Origin: Microglena sp. YARC
Taxonomy: Eukaryota > Chlorophyta > Chlorophyceae > Chlamydomonadales > Chlamydomonadaceae
DNA: 64,000 nt
Direction: 5' to 3'
Assembly: GCA_022414725.1 (NCBI GenBank)
Contig: CM039467.1
Coordinates: 11,394,966-11,458,965 of the forward strand
The stretch's first letter is position 1. Every line of letters starts with the position of its first letter. The position numbers and the translations under genes were made by a program. The notes beneath the pieces were generated by a model. That model made no database searches, was not told where the DNA came from, and was given only the letters and a program-made list of their open reading frames with translations. Shown piece after piece: positions 9,940 through 23,490 of the stretch.

Positions 9940-12235
9940 GCTCAACCCCGCCCATAACAAAGTATTCTGGTACAAGCCTTTCCTGCTTTTGACGCCGCCA
10001 CCAGAATCGAAAACGTTTTGATATGGAAGGTTCTCTGCTGATCACACTCTGAACAGAATGGAGCTTGTACCCCCCATTGCTTTGCAAATAAAATGTACGC
10101 CTTAATGCGGTGGCATGAGGTTGTATCCCCTCCTCCTCCCCTACCTACCCCTAATTCCTTCCACAACCAGCCGCAACTAAAACAAACACTCACTGTCTCG
10201 AAATCATCGCCGCTGAGCACACTCTGAATAGATCTTGCACCCCCTCCCCTGCCTACCCCTAATTCCTTCCACAACCAGTCGCAACTAAAACGAAAACTCA
10301 CTTTCTCGGAGTCATCACCGCTGAGCACGCTCAGGACAGAATGGAGCTTTTAACCCCTAACCCTAACCCTAATTCCTTTACAACCTGTCACAACTGAAAA
10401 AAACAAATGTACCCCCACTGCCACTCAACCCCGCCCCTAACACGGACCCACCTCCTTCTGGGGTGAAATTCCATTCACAACTAAAAAAAAAGCCTACCTT
10501 CTTCTGCAGCTCAAACCTGCCCATAACACAGTCCCCTAACACGGACTCACCTCCTGGGGTGAAATTCCTTTCAAAATAAAAACAACGTATCCCTCCTGCC
10601 AGCCTCCAACTACTTATGTAGCTCAACTCCACCCACAGCACGGACTCCCCTCCTGGGGTGACATTCCTTTTATGACTGGAAAACAAATCAATCCCTCCCA
10701 CCTCATTCTGCCTACTTCTGCACCTCAACTCCACCCCTAACCCGGACCCCCTCCTGGGGTGACATTCCTTTTATGATTAGAAAACAAATCAATCCCCCCC
10801 ACCTCATTCTGCCTACTTCTGCACCTCAACTCCACCCCTAACACTCCCGGACCCCTTCCTGGGGTGACATCCCTTTTAGGATTGGAAAACAAATCAATCC
10901 CTCCCACCTCATTCTGCCTACTTTTGCATCTCAACCCCACCCATAACAGGGGCCCACCTCCTGGGGTGACATTCTTTTACAACTAAACAAATAAAATGAA
11001 AAACCAAGTTCTGTGCAGCGTCGCCTGCGACGCTAACAAATGGCGGAGAGTGATCGCGAGGGAGCGACAGGTGGTAACAGAAGCGAGTTAGTTACGAGGC
11101 CGTTGGCTGACGTGTAGGGCTTCATCACGGTCAGACGGATGGTCGGTTGGACGGACAAATGGGTAACACTGGGGGCTACTGCCCTCAGAAGCTCCGCCAA
11201 AAAGATTTTGATGTATTTAAAGGTTCTCTGCTGAGCACACTCTGAACATAATGGACCTTGTACCCCCTACCCCTACCCTTTATTCTTTTCACAGCCAGCC
11301 ACAATCTAAAAAATAACTCCTACCTCTTTTTGCAACTCAACCCCGCCCATAACACGGAATCCCGGTATAAGCTTTTCCAGCTTGTGACGCCACCAACAGA
11401 ATCGAAAACGTATGCATATATATGAAGGTTCTCTGCTGAGCACACTCAGAACAGAATGGAGCTTGTGCCCCTCTCTGCTTTTAAAATAAATGGTACGCCC
11501 TACAACGAGGCGTGAGATGTACCCCCTCCTCCTAACCCTAATTCCTTCAAGAACCAGTCACAGCTAAAGAAATAAAGGGACTACCACACACACAAAAATC
11601 CTCACTATATGCGAAGCCATCTCTGCTGAGCACACTCAGAACAGAATGGAGCTTGTACCCCCCTCTGCTTTTCGAATAAATTGTAGGCCTTATTATGGAA
11701 CCCTGGTAGAAGCTTGTGGCGCCACCACCAAAATCGAAAACACCACCACCAGAATCGAAAACGCCACCACCAAAATCGAAAACGCCACCACCAGAATCGA
11801 AAACGTTTGAAGATGGAAGGGTCTCAGCTGAGCACATTCAGAACAGAATGGAACTTGTACCCCCTCTTCCTACCCTTTATTCTTTTCACAACCAGTCACA
11901 AACTAAAAAAGAACTCCTACCTTATTTTGCAACTCAACCTTGCCGATAACACGGAATCCCGGTGTAAGCTTTTCCCGCTTGTGACGCCACCACCAGAATC
12001 GGAAATATTTGGATATATTTAAAGGTTCTCTACTGAGCGCACTCTGAACAGAATGGGCCTTGTACCCCCTACCCCTACCCTTTATTCCTTTCACAGCCAG
12101 TCACAAACTAAAAAAAATCCTACCTCATTTTGCAACTCAACCCCGCCCATAACACGGAAAGCCGGTAGAAGCTTTTCCCGCTTGTGACGCCACCACCAGA
12201 AACGAAAACGTTTAAATATGGAAGGTGCTTGGTCA
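9940..12235. repeat. About 200-bp minisatellite, diverged
   Basis: The unit carries CACAACCAGTC.CAACTAAA, GCAACTCAACCCCGCCCATAACACGG, GACGCCACCACCAGAATCGAAAACG and GGTTCTCTGCTGAGCACACTC. Sub-arrays include an about 110-bp unit at 10500-10990 (TCCTGGGGTGACATTCCTTTTA) and a CCACCACCAGAATCGAAAA expansion at 11715-11805. The series is interrupted by a dispersed repeat at 11012-11203. Confidence 0.85.
11012..11203 (+). repeat. Dispersed repeat family B, copy 1
   Basis: Begins with a self-complementary AGCGTCGC..GCGACGCT end, contains GGCGGAGAGTGATCGCGAGG and GTTGGCTGACGTGT, and ends GGGGGCT...CTCCGCCAAAA. Other copies are at 36643 (+), 48284 (-), 48924 (-) and a partial at 21343 (+). Confidence 0.85.
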
Positions 12236-14434
12236 TGGAACATGTGGTTGGGCGATGCTACTTCGGATAGAGACCTGAGTGCATGGGTGGATGTGTGTGC
12301 GTGTGACAGTTGTGTGTGTGTGAGTGTGTGATAGTGGCCGTGGTGGTGCTGGTGGTGTGTGTGTAGCTGTTGTGAGTGTAATGTCACCACCAGAATCGAA
12401 AACGTTTGAATATGGAAGGTTCTTTGTTGTGGAACATGTGGGTGGGTGATGCAACTTCTGGTAGAGCCTGAGTGGTCGGGTGGTTGGGTGGTTGGGTGGA
12501 TAGGTAGATAGGTTCTTGGTCATGGAACATGTGGGTTGGTGATGCAACTTCTGGTAGAGCCTGAGTGGTCGGGTGGTTGGGTGGTTGGGTGGTTGTGTGG
12601 ATAGGTAGATAGGTTCTTGGTCATGGAACATGTGGGTTGGTGATGCAACTTCTGGTAGAGCCTGAGTGGTCGGGTGGTTGGGTGGTTGGGTGGTTGGGTG
12701 GATAGGTAGATAGGTTCTTGGTCATGGAACATGTGGGTTGGTGATGCAACTTCTGGTAGAGCCAGAGTGGTCGGGTGGTTGGGTGGTTGGATGGTTGTGT
12801 GGATAGGTAGATAGGTTCTTGGTCATGGAACATGTGGGTTGGTGATGCAACTTCTGGTAGAGCCTGAGTGGTCGGGTGGTTGGGTGGTTGGGTGGTTGGG
12901 TGGATAGGTAGATAGGTTCTTGGTCATGGAACATGTGGGTTGGTGATGCAACTTCTGGTAGAGCCAGAGTGGTCGGGTGGTTGGGTGGTTGGGTGGTTGG
13001 GTGGATAGGTAGATAGGTTCTTGGTCATGGAACATGTGGGTTGGTGATGCAACTTCTGGTAGAGCCTGAGTGGTCGGGTGGTTGGGTGGTTGGGTGGTTG
13101 GGTGGTTGGGTGGATAGGTAGATAGGTTCTTGGTCATGGAACATGTGGGTTGGTGATGCAACTTCTGGTAGAGCCTGAGTGGTCGGGTGGTTGGGTGGTT
13201 GGGTGGTTGGGTGGATAGGTAGATAGGTTCTTGGTCATGGAACATGTGGGTCGGCGATGCACTTTCTGATAGAGACCTGATTGGTTGGGTGGTTGGATGA
13301 CAGTTGTGTGTGGGGGGGGGATAGTGGTCGTGGAGGTGGTGGTGGTGTGTGTGTGTGTGACAGTTGTGTGTGGGGGGGGATAGTGGTCGTGGAGGTGGTG
13401 GTGGTGTGTGTGTGTGACAGTTGTGTGTGGGGGGGGATAGTGGTCGTGGAGGTGGTGGTGGTGTGTGTGTGTGACAGTTGTGTGTGGGGGGGGATAGTGG
13501 TCGTGGAGGTGGTGTGTGTGTGTGTGACAGTTGTGTGTGGGGGGGGATAGTGGTCGTGGAGGTGGTGGTGGTGTGTGTGTGTGACAGTTGTGTGTGGGAA
13601 ATGCTACTTCTGATAGAGACCTGAGAGGATGGGTGGGTGGGTGGATGGTTGGATGGTTGGGTGGTTGGGTGGTTGGGTGGTTGGATGGCTGGGTGGTTGG
13701 ATGGTCATGGAACATGTGGGTGGGCAGTGCAACTTCTGATAGGGACCTGAGTGGGTGGGTGGTTGGGTGCTTGGGTGGCTGGGTGGTTGGATGGTAATGG
13801 AACATGTGGGTGGGCGGTGCAACTTCTGATAGGGACGTGAGTGGGTGGGTGGTTGGGTGGGTGGATGGCTGGGTGGTTGGGTGGTCATGGAACATGTGGG
13901 TGGGCGGTGCAACTTCTGATTGAGACCTGAGTGGTTGGGTGATCGGGTGGTTGGGTGGATGGGTGGCTGTTGTGTGTGTGGCAGTTGTTTGTGAGAGTTG
14001 AGTGGGTGGCTGTTGTGTGTGTGTGGCTGGTGTGTGTGTGTGACAGTTGTGTGTGTGGCTGGTGTGTGTGGTTGTGTGTGTGGTTGAGTGTGTGTGTGAC
14101 ACTTGTGGGTGTGTGTGACAGTTGTGTGTGGCTGGTGTGTGTGTGTGACAGTTGTGTGTGTGGCTGGTGTGTGTGTGTGACAGTTGTGTGTGTGGCTGGT
14201 GTGTGTGTGTGTGACAGTTGTGGGTGGGCGATGCCAATTCTGATAGAGACCTGAGTGCATGGTTGGTTGGGTGGATGTGTGTGGATGTGGTTAAGTGGTT
14301 GGGTGATTGGGTGGTTGAGTGGTCATGGAACATGTGGGTGGGGGATGCAACTTCTGATAGAGACCTGAGTGCATGGGTGGATGGGTGGTTGGGTGGTTGG
14401 GTGGATGGGTGACAGTTGTGAGTGTGTGTGACAG

Positions 14435-14466
<32 letters not shown>

Positions 14467-15400
14467 CAGTTGTGAGTGTGTGTGGCAGTTGTGTGTGTGT
14501 GTGTGTGTGTGACAGTTGTGGTTGGGCGATGCAACCTCTGATAGAGACCTGAGTGGGTGGGTGGTTGGGTGGTTGGGTGGATGGGTGGATGGGTGACAGA
14601 TGTGAGTGTGTGTGTCAGTTGTGGGTGTGTCAGTTGTGGGTGTGTCAGTTGTGGGTGTTCGATGCAACTTCTGATAGAGACCTGAGTGGGTGGATGGTTG
14701 GGTGTGTGTGTGTGTGACAAGTGTGTGTGTGTGACAGATGTGTGCGTGACACTTGTGGGTCGGCCATGCAACTTCTGATAGAGACCTGAGTGGGTGGGTG
14801 AATGGGTGGATGGGTGGTTGAGTGGCAATTGTGTGAAAGTTGTGTGTGTGTGTGTGTGTGTGTGTGGCTGTTGTCTTTGTGACAGTTGTGAGTGTGACGC
14901 CACCACCAGAATCGAAAACGTATATGGAAGGTTCTTTGTCATGGAACATGCGGGTTGGGTGGTTGGGTGGTTGGTTGGTTGGGTGGTTGGGTGGTTGGTT
15001 GGATGGGTGGATAGGTTCTTTGTCATGGAACATGTGGATTGGGTGGTTGGGTGGTTGGTTGGTTGGGTGGTTGGGTGGTTGGTTGGATGGTTGGATAGGT
15101 TCTTTGTCATGGAACATGTGGGTTGGGTGGTTGGGTGGTTGGTTGGTTGGGTGGTTGGTTGGTTGGTTGGATGGGTGGATAGGTTCTTTGTCATGGAACA
15201 TGTGGGAGGGCGATGCACTTTCTGATAGAGACCTGAGTGGGTGGGTGGATGGTGACAGTTGTGTGTGTGTGTGACAGTTGTGTGTGTGTGTGTGACAGTT
15301 GTGGGTCGGCGATGCAACTTCTGATAGAGAGGTGGATGGGTTGATGGGTGGATGGGTGAAGGCTTTGAGTGTGATGCCCACCTAGCACCACCATTACCAC
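12235..15400. repeat. GGTTGGGT-rich array with 101-bp and related units
   Basis: The higher-order unit contains TCATGGAACATGTGGGT, GATGCAACTTCTG.TAGAG and GTGGTTGGGTGG. At 12430-13250 it is an exact 101-bp unit repeated about eight times. At 13290-13610 an about 55-bp GGGGATAGTGGTCGTGGAGG unit repeats. At 13610-14930 units are about 100-110 bp with TGTGTGACAGTTGTG expansions. At 14935-15200 an about 87-bp unit repeats three times. A 758-codon minus-strand frame across it is His/Thr/Pro low complexity and is not a gene. Confidence 0.9.
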
Positions 15401-15875
15401 CCACGCCCATCTAGCATCACCACCAAAAGCATCCACACCCGCCTACCACCACCCACACCCACACCCACATAACGCCACCACCACCACCCACGCCTACCTA
15501 GCACCACCTTCACCACCCACACCCACATAACGCCACCACCACCCACGCCCACCTAGCACCACCATCACCACCCAGGCCCACCTAACATCACCACCAAAAG
15601 CACCCACACCCGCCTACCACCACCCACACCCACACCCACATAACACCACCACCACCACCCCAACCACACCCACAAAACACCACCACCACCACCCACACCC
15701 ACCTACCGCCACCCACACCCACCTTACACCAACACCACCAGCCACGCCCACCTACCACCGCCACCACCACCACCACCTATGCCTGCCTACCAACACCACC
15801 CACACCAACCTACCACCACCACCACACACCCACTATCACCACCACCCACACCCACCACCACCACCACACAATAGA
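15400..15875. repeat. CCACCACCCACACC-rich array
   Basis: ACCACCACCCACGCCCACCTA-like units of about 60-70 bp with CACC microsatellite expansions. No gene. Confidence 0.9.
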
Positions 15876-18560
15876 ACTACACATAGCACGCACTTGTGTG
15901 CAGATGCATGCACCAGGTTCAGCTTAAAAAAAGGCACTAAAATGGCACTAAAATGGCACTACAATGGCGCTACAATGGCGCTACACATAGCGCGCACTTG
16001 TGTATGCAGATGCATGCGCCCAGGTTAAGCTCAAAGAAAGGCACTAAAATGGCACTACACCTGCACTACAATGGCGCTACACATAGCGCGCACTTGTGTA
16101 TGCAGATGCATGCGCCCAGGTTAAGCTCAAAGAAAGGCACTACAATGGCACTACACCTGCACTACAATGGCGCTACACATAGCGCGCACTTGTGTATGCA
16201 GATGCATGCGCCCAGGTTAAGCTCAAAGAAAGGCACTAAAATGGCACTACACCTGCACTACAATGGCGCTACACATAGCGCGCACTTGTGTATGCAGATG
16301 CATGCGCCCAGGTTAAGCTCAAAGAAAGGCACTACAATGGCACTACACCTAGCGCGCACTTGTGTATGTACATGCATGCGCCCAGGTTCAGCTTCATGAG
16401 AGGCCCTACAGTGGCACTACAACGGCACTACACTGGCACTACACATAGTGCGCTGTAACCAGTGAGGAACGTTTGGTGATCGACAGGGAAACGTGAGGAT
16501 CGGTATCGGTCACACGCGCACTTGTGTATGTAGATGTGCTCAGCTTCATGAGAGGCAATACATTGGCACTACAATGGCACTACACATAGCGCACACTTGT
16601 GTATGTACATGCATGCGCCCAGGTTCAGCTTTATGAGAGCCAATAAATTGGTACTACACTAGCACTACACATTGCATTAAATTGAGTATGTAGATGCATG
16701 CGCCCAGGTCCAGCTCAAAGAAAGGCACTAAAATGGCACTACAACGGCACAAAGAAAGGCACAACAACGTCACTACACACAGCACGCACTTGTGTATGTA
16801 CATGCATGCGCCAAGGTTAGGCGCCATGAGAGCCAGTACGATCGATGCTGTTTCGACCTACCACCACCCCCACACACATCCACACACACACACACCTGAC
16901 ACAACCACCACCACCCAAGCCCACCTTCCACAACACACACCCGCCTACCACCGCACACACCCACATCCACACGCACACACACCTAACACCACCACCACCC
17001 CCCACGCCCCCCTACCACCACCCAAGCCCCCCTACCACCCCGCCACCCACACCCCCCTACCACCACCACCACACACCCACCATCACCACCACACAATGGC
17101 ACTACACATAGCACGCACTTGTGTATGTAGATGCATGCGCCCAGGTTCAGATTCATGAGAGGCACTACAATGGCACTACAACGGCACTACACTGGCACTA
17201 CACATAGCACGCACTTGTGTATGTAGATGCATGCGCCCAGGTTCAGCTTCATGAGAGGCCCTACAGTGGAACTACAACGGCACTACACTGGCACTACACA
17301 TAGCACGCACTTGTGTATGTAGATGCATGCGCCCAGGTTCAGATTCATGAGAGGCCCTACAGTGGAACTACAACGGCACTACACTGGCACTACACATAGC
17401 ACGCACTTGTGTATGTAGATGCATGCGCCCAGGTTCAGACTCATGAGAGGCACTACAATGGCACTACAACGGCACTACACTGGCACTACACATAGCACGC
17501 ACTTGTGTATGTAGATGCATGCGCCCAGGTTCAGACTCATGAGAGGCCCTACAGTGGCACTACAACGGCACTACACTGGCACTACACATAGCACGCACTT
17601 GTGTATGTAGATGCATGCGCCCAGGTTCAGCTTCATGAGAGGCCCTACAGTGGAACTACAACGGCACTACACTGGCACTACACATAGCACGCACTTGTGT
17701 ATGTAGATGCATGCGCCCAGGTTCAGATTCATGAGAGGCCCTACAGTGGCACTACAACGGCACTACACTGGCACTACACATAGCACGCACTTGTGTATGT
17801 AGATGCATGCGCCCAGGTTCAGACTCATGAGAGGCCCTACAGTGGCACTACAACAGCACTACACTGGCACTACACATAGCACGCACTTGTGTATGTAGAT
17901 GCATGCGCCTAGGTTCAGATTCATGAGAGGAAATACGATCGTGGCTGTTTGCAAGCAACGTAAGAAAGGTGAAACTAACACCACACACCCACCATCACCC
18001 ACACCCAAATCCACTCACACAAACACCTACCACCACCCCCAAACTGCACACACACCTACCACCACCCACACCCACATCCACACACACACACACCTAACAC
18101 CACCACCACCACACACGCTCATCTGCCACCACCCACACCTGCCCACCACCACCACCACCACCCACATCCACCTAACACCACCACACACACACCATCATCA
18201 CCACACAATGGCACTACACAAAGCGCGCACTTGTGTACGAAGATACATGTGCCTGGTTTCAGATCCATGAGAGGCAGTATGATCGATGCCGTTTGTAAGA
18301 AACGTAAGAAAGGTGAAACTAACACCACACACGCCCACCTACCACCACCACCACCACAACCACAAACACACACACCTGACACCACCACCACCACACAAGC
18401 CCACACCCACATCCACACTCGCACCCACCACACACACCCCATCACCACCACACAATGGCACTACACAAAGCGCGCACTTGTGTATGTAGATACATGCGCC
18501 CGGGTTCAGGTTCATGAGAGGCAGTACGACCGTGGCCGTTTGTAAGCAACGCAAGAAAGG
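15875..18560. repeat. 96-bp minisatellite in three blocks
   Basis: The unit contains CTACACATAGC.CGCACTTGTG, TAGATGCATGCGCCCAGGTT and CATGAGAGGC..TACA.TGG. The spacing is exactly 96 bp (for example 17205 to 17301, and 15982 to 16078). Blocks at 15.88-16.85, 17.09-17.95 and 18.20-18.56 kb are separated by CCACCA microsatellites (16.86-17.09, 17.98-18.20, 18.32-18.45). Each insertion begins after the same point of the unit (CATGAGAG...), followed in the later two by a GTAAGAAAGGTGAAACTAAC linker. Confidence 0.9.
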
Positions 18561-18569
18561 CGAAACTAA

Positions 18570-21343
18570 CACCACATCGATGCCACATGGTATGGAACGA
18601 AGATCCGCCTCTTTATTAATGATCTGCACATAGGGAAGGGTGGTGGTGGGGTGGATGGATGGTTGTAGGGTGGGTGGTGGTAGGTTGGGTGGATGGTGTT
18701 GATGGTCGTGTTGGTGTTGGTGTTGGTGTTGGTGATGGTGGTGGTAGTGTAGCCGTGGTATGGAATGAAGATCCGCCTCTTTTTCAATGATCTGCACCTG
18801 GGGAGGGGTGGGTGGTGGATGGTGGTAGGGGGATGGGGGGGGGGAGGGGGGGGGGGGGGGGGGGAGGGGAGGAGAAGGGCTAGTGGCTGTGTGATGGTTG
18901 TGGTGGTGCTGTTGCTGCGTTGGTGGTGCTGATGATCGTGTTGGTGTAGGTGTTGGTAGTCGGCGGTGGTATGGAACGGAGATCCGCCTCTTCCTCAATG
19001 ATCTGCACATGGGGGGTGGATGGTGGTAGGGTGGGTGGTGGTAGGGTGGCTGGGTGGATGATGTTGGTGTTGGTGTTGATGTTGGTGTTGGTGTTGGTGT
19101 TGGTGTTGGTGATGGTAGTGCAGCCGTGGTATGGAATGAAGATCCACCTCTTTCTCAATGATCTGCACCTGGGGAGGGGTGGTGGTGGATGGGTGGGTGG
19201 TGGATGGTGGTAGGGTGGGTGGTGGATGGTGGTAGGGTGGTGGGGTGGTGGGGTGGTGGTGGATGGTGGTAGGGTGGTGGATGGTGGTATGGTGGGGTGG
19301 TGGTGGATGGTGTGGCGGTGGATGGTGGTACGGTGGGTGGTGGATGGTGGTAGGGTGGGTGGTGGATGGTGGTAGGGTGGTGGTGGATGGTGGTAGGGTG
19401 GTGGATGGTGGTAGGGTGGGTGGGGTGGTGGGGGTGGTGGTGGATGGTGGTAAGGTGGTGGATGGTGGTAGGGTGGGTGGTGGATGGTGGTCGGGTGGGG
19501 TGGTGGTGGATGGGTGGGTGTGGATGGTGGTAGGGTGGTGGTAGGGTGGGTGGTGGTAGGGTGGGTGGTGGTGGATGGTGGTAGGGTGGTGGTAGGGTGG
19601 ATGGTGGTGGATGGTGGTAGGGTGGGGTGGTGGTGGATGGGTGGGTGGTGGATGGTGGTAAGGGTGGGTGGTGGATGGTGGTAGGGTGGTGGTATGGTGG
19701 GTGGTGGTAGGTGGGTGGTGATAGGGTGGGTGGTGATAGGGTGGGGTGGGGTGGTGGTTGGGTGGATGGTTGTAGGGTGGGTGGTAGTAGGGTGGGCGGT
19801 GGTAGGGTGGGTGGTGGTAGGGTGAGTGGTGGTAGGGTGTGGTGGTGGTGGGGTGGGTGGTAGTAGGTGGGTGGTGGGTAGGGCGGGTGGAGTTGTGTTG
19901 GTTGTGGTGGTGCTGTGGCTGCGTTGGTGGTGTTGATGATCGTGTTGGTGTTGGTGTTGGTGTTGGTGTTGGTAGCGGGGTGGTGGTTTGGAACAGAGAA
20001 CCAACTCTCTAGAAATGATATGCACATAGTGAGGGGTGGTGGTGGATGGTGGTAGGGTGGGTGGTGGCAGTGGTTGCGGGGAGAAGAAGGGCTAGTGGTG
20101 GTGTGCTGGTTGTGGTGGTGCTGTGGCTGCGTTGGTGGTGTGGATGATCATGTTGGTGTTGGTATGGGTGTTGGTGTGGGTGCTGGTAGTGGGGCGGTGG
20201 TGTTCTGGAATGAAGATCCGCCTCTTCAGAAATGATCTGCACATGAGGAGGGGTGGTGGTGGATGGTGGTAGGTTGGGTTTTGTTGTGTTGTGTTGCTTG
20301 TGGTGGTTCTGTGGCTGCGTTGGTGGTACTGACGAACGTGTTCGCGCTGGAGTTGGTAGTGCGGCGGTGGTATGGAACGGAGATCCGACTATATAGAAAT
20401 GATCTGCACATGGTGGTGGTGGTTGATGGTGGTTGGGTGAGTGGTGGTAGGGTGGGTGGTGGTAGGGTGGGGTGGTAGGGTGGTTGGTGGTAGGGTGGCT
20501 GTTGGCTCGGTGGGTGGTGATAGGGTGGTGTGGGTGGTGGTTGGGTGGATGGTGGTGGGGTGGGTGGTTGTAGGGTGGGCGGTGGTAGGGTGGTTGGTGG
20601 TAGGGTGGCTGTTGGCTCGGTGGGTGGTGATAGGGTGGTGTGGGTGGTGGTTGGGTGGATGGTGGTGGGGTGGGTGGTTGTAGGGTGGGCGGTGGTAGGT
20701 GGGTGGTGGTAGGGTGGGGTGGGGGTGGTTGGTGGTAGGGTGGCTGTTGGCTCGGTGGGTGGTGATAGGGTGGTGTGGGTGGTGGTCGGCAGTGGATGGT
20801 GGTGGGGTGGGTGGTTGTAGGGTGGGCGGTGGTAGGGTGGGTGGTGGTAGGGCGGGCGGAGTTTTGTTGGTTGTGGTGGTACTGTGGCTGCGTTGGTGGT
20901 GTTGATGATCGTGCTAGTGTTGGTGTTGGTGTTGGTAGCGGGGCGGTGGTTTGGAACTGAGAACCAACTCTCTAGAAATGATATGCACATAGTGAGGGAT
21001 GGTGGTGGATGGTGGTAGGGTGGGTGGTGGCAGTGGTCGTGGGGAGAAGAAGGGCTAGTGGTGGTGTGCTGGTTGCGGTGGTGCTGTGGCTGCGTTGGTG
21101 GTGTGGATGATTGTGTTGGGTGTCGGTGTTGGTAGTGCGGCGGTGGTGGTGGTGTACATGGGAGTGATCTGCACATGGGGAGGGGTGGTGGTGGATGGTG
21201 GTAGGATGGGTGGTGTTGTGTTGGTTGTGTTGGTGCTGTGGCTGCGTTGGTGGTGTTGATGATCATGTTGGTGTTGGTGTGGGTGTTGGTGTGGGTGCTG
21301 GTAGTGGGGTGGTGGTGTTCTGGAATGAAGATCCGCCTCTTCA
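18570..21343. repeat. GGTGGT-rich array with a conserved core
   Basis: A core of about 50 bp (TGGTATGGAACGAAGATCCG + CCTCTTT...ATGATCTGCACAT) recurs about ten times, separated by long GGTGGTAGGGTGGGTGG microsatellites and GTTGGTGTTGGTG runs. The longest inter-core block (19190-19890) is about 700 bp. Confidence 0.85.
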
Positions 21344-21480
21344 GAAATGCGGAAAATTGGCGGAGAGTGTTGGCAACCGAATCGTACGGAACGAAGCCAG
21401 TCAGTTACTAGCCCGTTGGCTGACGTGTCAGGCTTCGTCTCGGTCACACGTCGTTCGCAAAACAAGCAAACAAACAAACG
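21343..21480 (+). repeat. Dispersed repeat family B, partial copy
   Basis: GGCGGAGAGTGTTGGCAACCG, CCGTTGGCTGACGTGTCAGG and CTTCGTCTCGGTCA match the family-B core. The palindromic 5' end is absent and the array core runs straight into it. Confidence 0.75.
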
Positions 21481-22630
21481 GACAACAGGTTGGTTGGTGC
21501 CAAAAACGGACAACTGGTGCCAAAAATGAAATTGAGACCTATCAACACTACAAAAATAGAAACAGGAGTATATCAGCACAACGAAAATGAAAAAGAGGTT
21601 AATCAGCCAGATAAGTTTTCAAAATAATAATTCAATTTATATTTTTGAGTTTCCTTTATTTTTATATTAATTCTTTTAATTCTAAAAATATTTCACGCTC
21701 GACATAAATAATTGAAATTAAATGTAAATGAGATCTTTACTCCGACTTTTATCATTTTCTTGAAGTGGGACCCCTACCGAAGGGTAGGGAAGGGAAGGGA
21801 AGGGGCCCACTTGCGAGTACCTAAACGTAATGCCCATAAAAGATACAGATACAGGGGAATTATAATACAATGCGAGGGGGGGGGCAAGAAAAAAGATTTC
21901 GTACCGCATGTTCGATATGGATAGAAAACCTCGAGCAATAATCGATGCAAAACAAAATCTAGTCGATACACCCACAGACGGCCGAGATAGAGGGGGGGGG
22001 GGGGGGGGGGGTCAGACCGTTTTCCCAACTTTATTTGTACTTCGTGTAACTTTCTTGCCAGTGCGAATTTTCGAGCGTTAAGAGCACCATCGAGAAGGGC
22101 TCGACGAGACGAGTAAGAATCTGCAAACGTTAGTAGGTTACACCCAGTGTGTAATTGGTGGGTGACCAGGAAGGCACATCCAGGCTGGATGCCAGGCTGG
22201 ACATCACCTACACTTTAGCGCCCAGCGTTGCACGAGCGGCAGTTAGGCTGAAAAACGCGCGCGCAACGCGTTCATCTACGCGTTCTGAATTCTGGGCCCT
22301 AACGAGGTTCCTAAAGCAGTCGAGCCTGGGGTCTAGCCCCCCCCCCCCCCCCCCTCACACCCTCCTCCCCACCCACCACACACCATCAACCACCCCTACC
22401 CCCACGGCCCCACCACACCCAAGCAGACCCGCAGGCTCTAGAATACAAGTTGAGTCAAATAAAACCATGACAATGATGGTGATAATGATAGATAGACAGA
22501 CAAATAACGCCTTCAGTCCTTTTCATACCCGGGTGATCTCCTCCAAGGGCGCAGACTACTGAGCTACCCAAGAAAGTTGTACAAATACTAAAACCTGAAT
22601 AACTTTGTCCAAACTTGATTTTTGATTGTT
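21480..22630. other. No gene seen
   Basis: AT-rich sequence (21600-21720), G runs (21873-21886, 21992-22010) and C runs (22338-22354). No coding segment or RNA is convincing. Confidence 0.5.
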
Positions 22631-22632
22631 GT

Positions 22633-22805
22633 TGTATGGTTGGAAAGGTCATGACGAGATGATGCTCATGGACCCCCCTTTCACTATGTTGTACTGTCTG
22701 GGTGTCCAGATATGAAGCCTTGGGGGGGTGGGGGGATGATCAGGGGGGGGGAAAACAATTTCCGAACATGCGGTCTGCAAACTTTATTCTTGCCCCCCCC
22801 ACCCT
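22633..22805 (+). repeat. Dispersed repeat family C, copy 1
   Basis: TATGGTTGGAAAGG, CATGACGAGATGATGCTCATGG, ACTGTCTGGGTGTC.AGATATGA and CTTTATTCTTGCCCCCCCC match copies at 54258-54530 and 56968-57215. Confidence 0.85.
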
Positions 22806-22809
22806 CGAT

Positions 22810-23490
22810 ACAATGCGTTTTAAAATGAAACAGAGGTCTATCGGCCAGCAGAAAGCTTTAAAATAAATTAAAATAATATATTATTTGTAACACAGTTTAA
22901 TGAAACGTATTTAATTGTAATTCAATTTAATTTAATTTATCGAATTGAAATTTTAAATAAATTAAAATAATAAATTATTTATAATACATTTACTTTAATT
23001 TAAAATGAAACAGCGGTCCATTGGCCAGCAAACAGTTAACCAGTTGGCTAAGTCCTCATAAATAAACAAATATGGTGGTGGTGGTGGTGGTGGTGGTTCT
23101 TATACCTCAGAGCTAGCTATGGTGGTGGTTGCCGTAGTGGTGGTGGTGGTGGTGGCTCTGTCCTCATAAATAAATAAAATAAATAAATAGTATGCCTTAT
23201 TACGAAGCGTGAGGTTGAGGGGGGCAGCCCATTCGCTTGCACTGGGGCGCACCACCAAATGAATGTATGAGGACATGGGATCAAGCATGGGTAATCGTCG
23301 AAACGGGAGATGAGCAAGCATATTTTGAGAAGAATGCTGATATGTTTGATATGTTTTTGAGTTAACAAAAAAGTAGCGATAACGTTGACAATTTCCCTGG
23401 CAATTAATTAGACAGCGAGCAGCCAAATTGCTGGCTGGAGCTATTTAACCATGTTCAAGTTGTTAACAGTCTCCACTTTGATTGGAAAAA
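22810..23490. other. AT-rich spacer, GGT microsatellites and a family-F fragment; no gene seen
   Basis: AAATTAAAATAATA-type repeats (22860-23000), (GGT)n at 23072-23095 and 23120-23152. The block GCGAGCAGCCAAATTGCTGG (23413) is also found at 25886 and, in part, at 53892, so it marks a further dispersed repeat. Confidence 0.5.

Noticed and set aside
9005..10087. Long Gly/Arg/Glu and Pro/Ser frames on both strands
   Set aside because: Arise from poly-G, GGGA and GGAGGTTT repeats. All frames are open for the same reason.
10351..10372. Interstitial telomere (CCCTAACCCTAACCCTAA)
   Set aside because: Only three units inside a diverged 200-bp minisatellite that contains CCCCTAACCC by chance variation.
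13134..15410. 758-codon minus-strand open frame
   Set aside because: Entirely His/Thr/Pro/Ser translation of GGTTGGGTGG and GTGTGACAGTTGTG repeats. No domain, and the frame exists because unit lengths and sequence lack stops.
18880..21579. Several 170-380 codon His/Pro/Thr frames on the minus strand
   Set aside because: Translation of GGTGGT microsatellite; no non-repeat segment of useful length.
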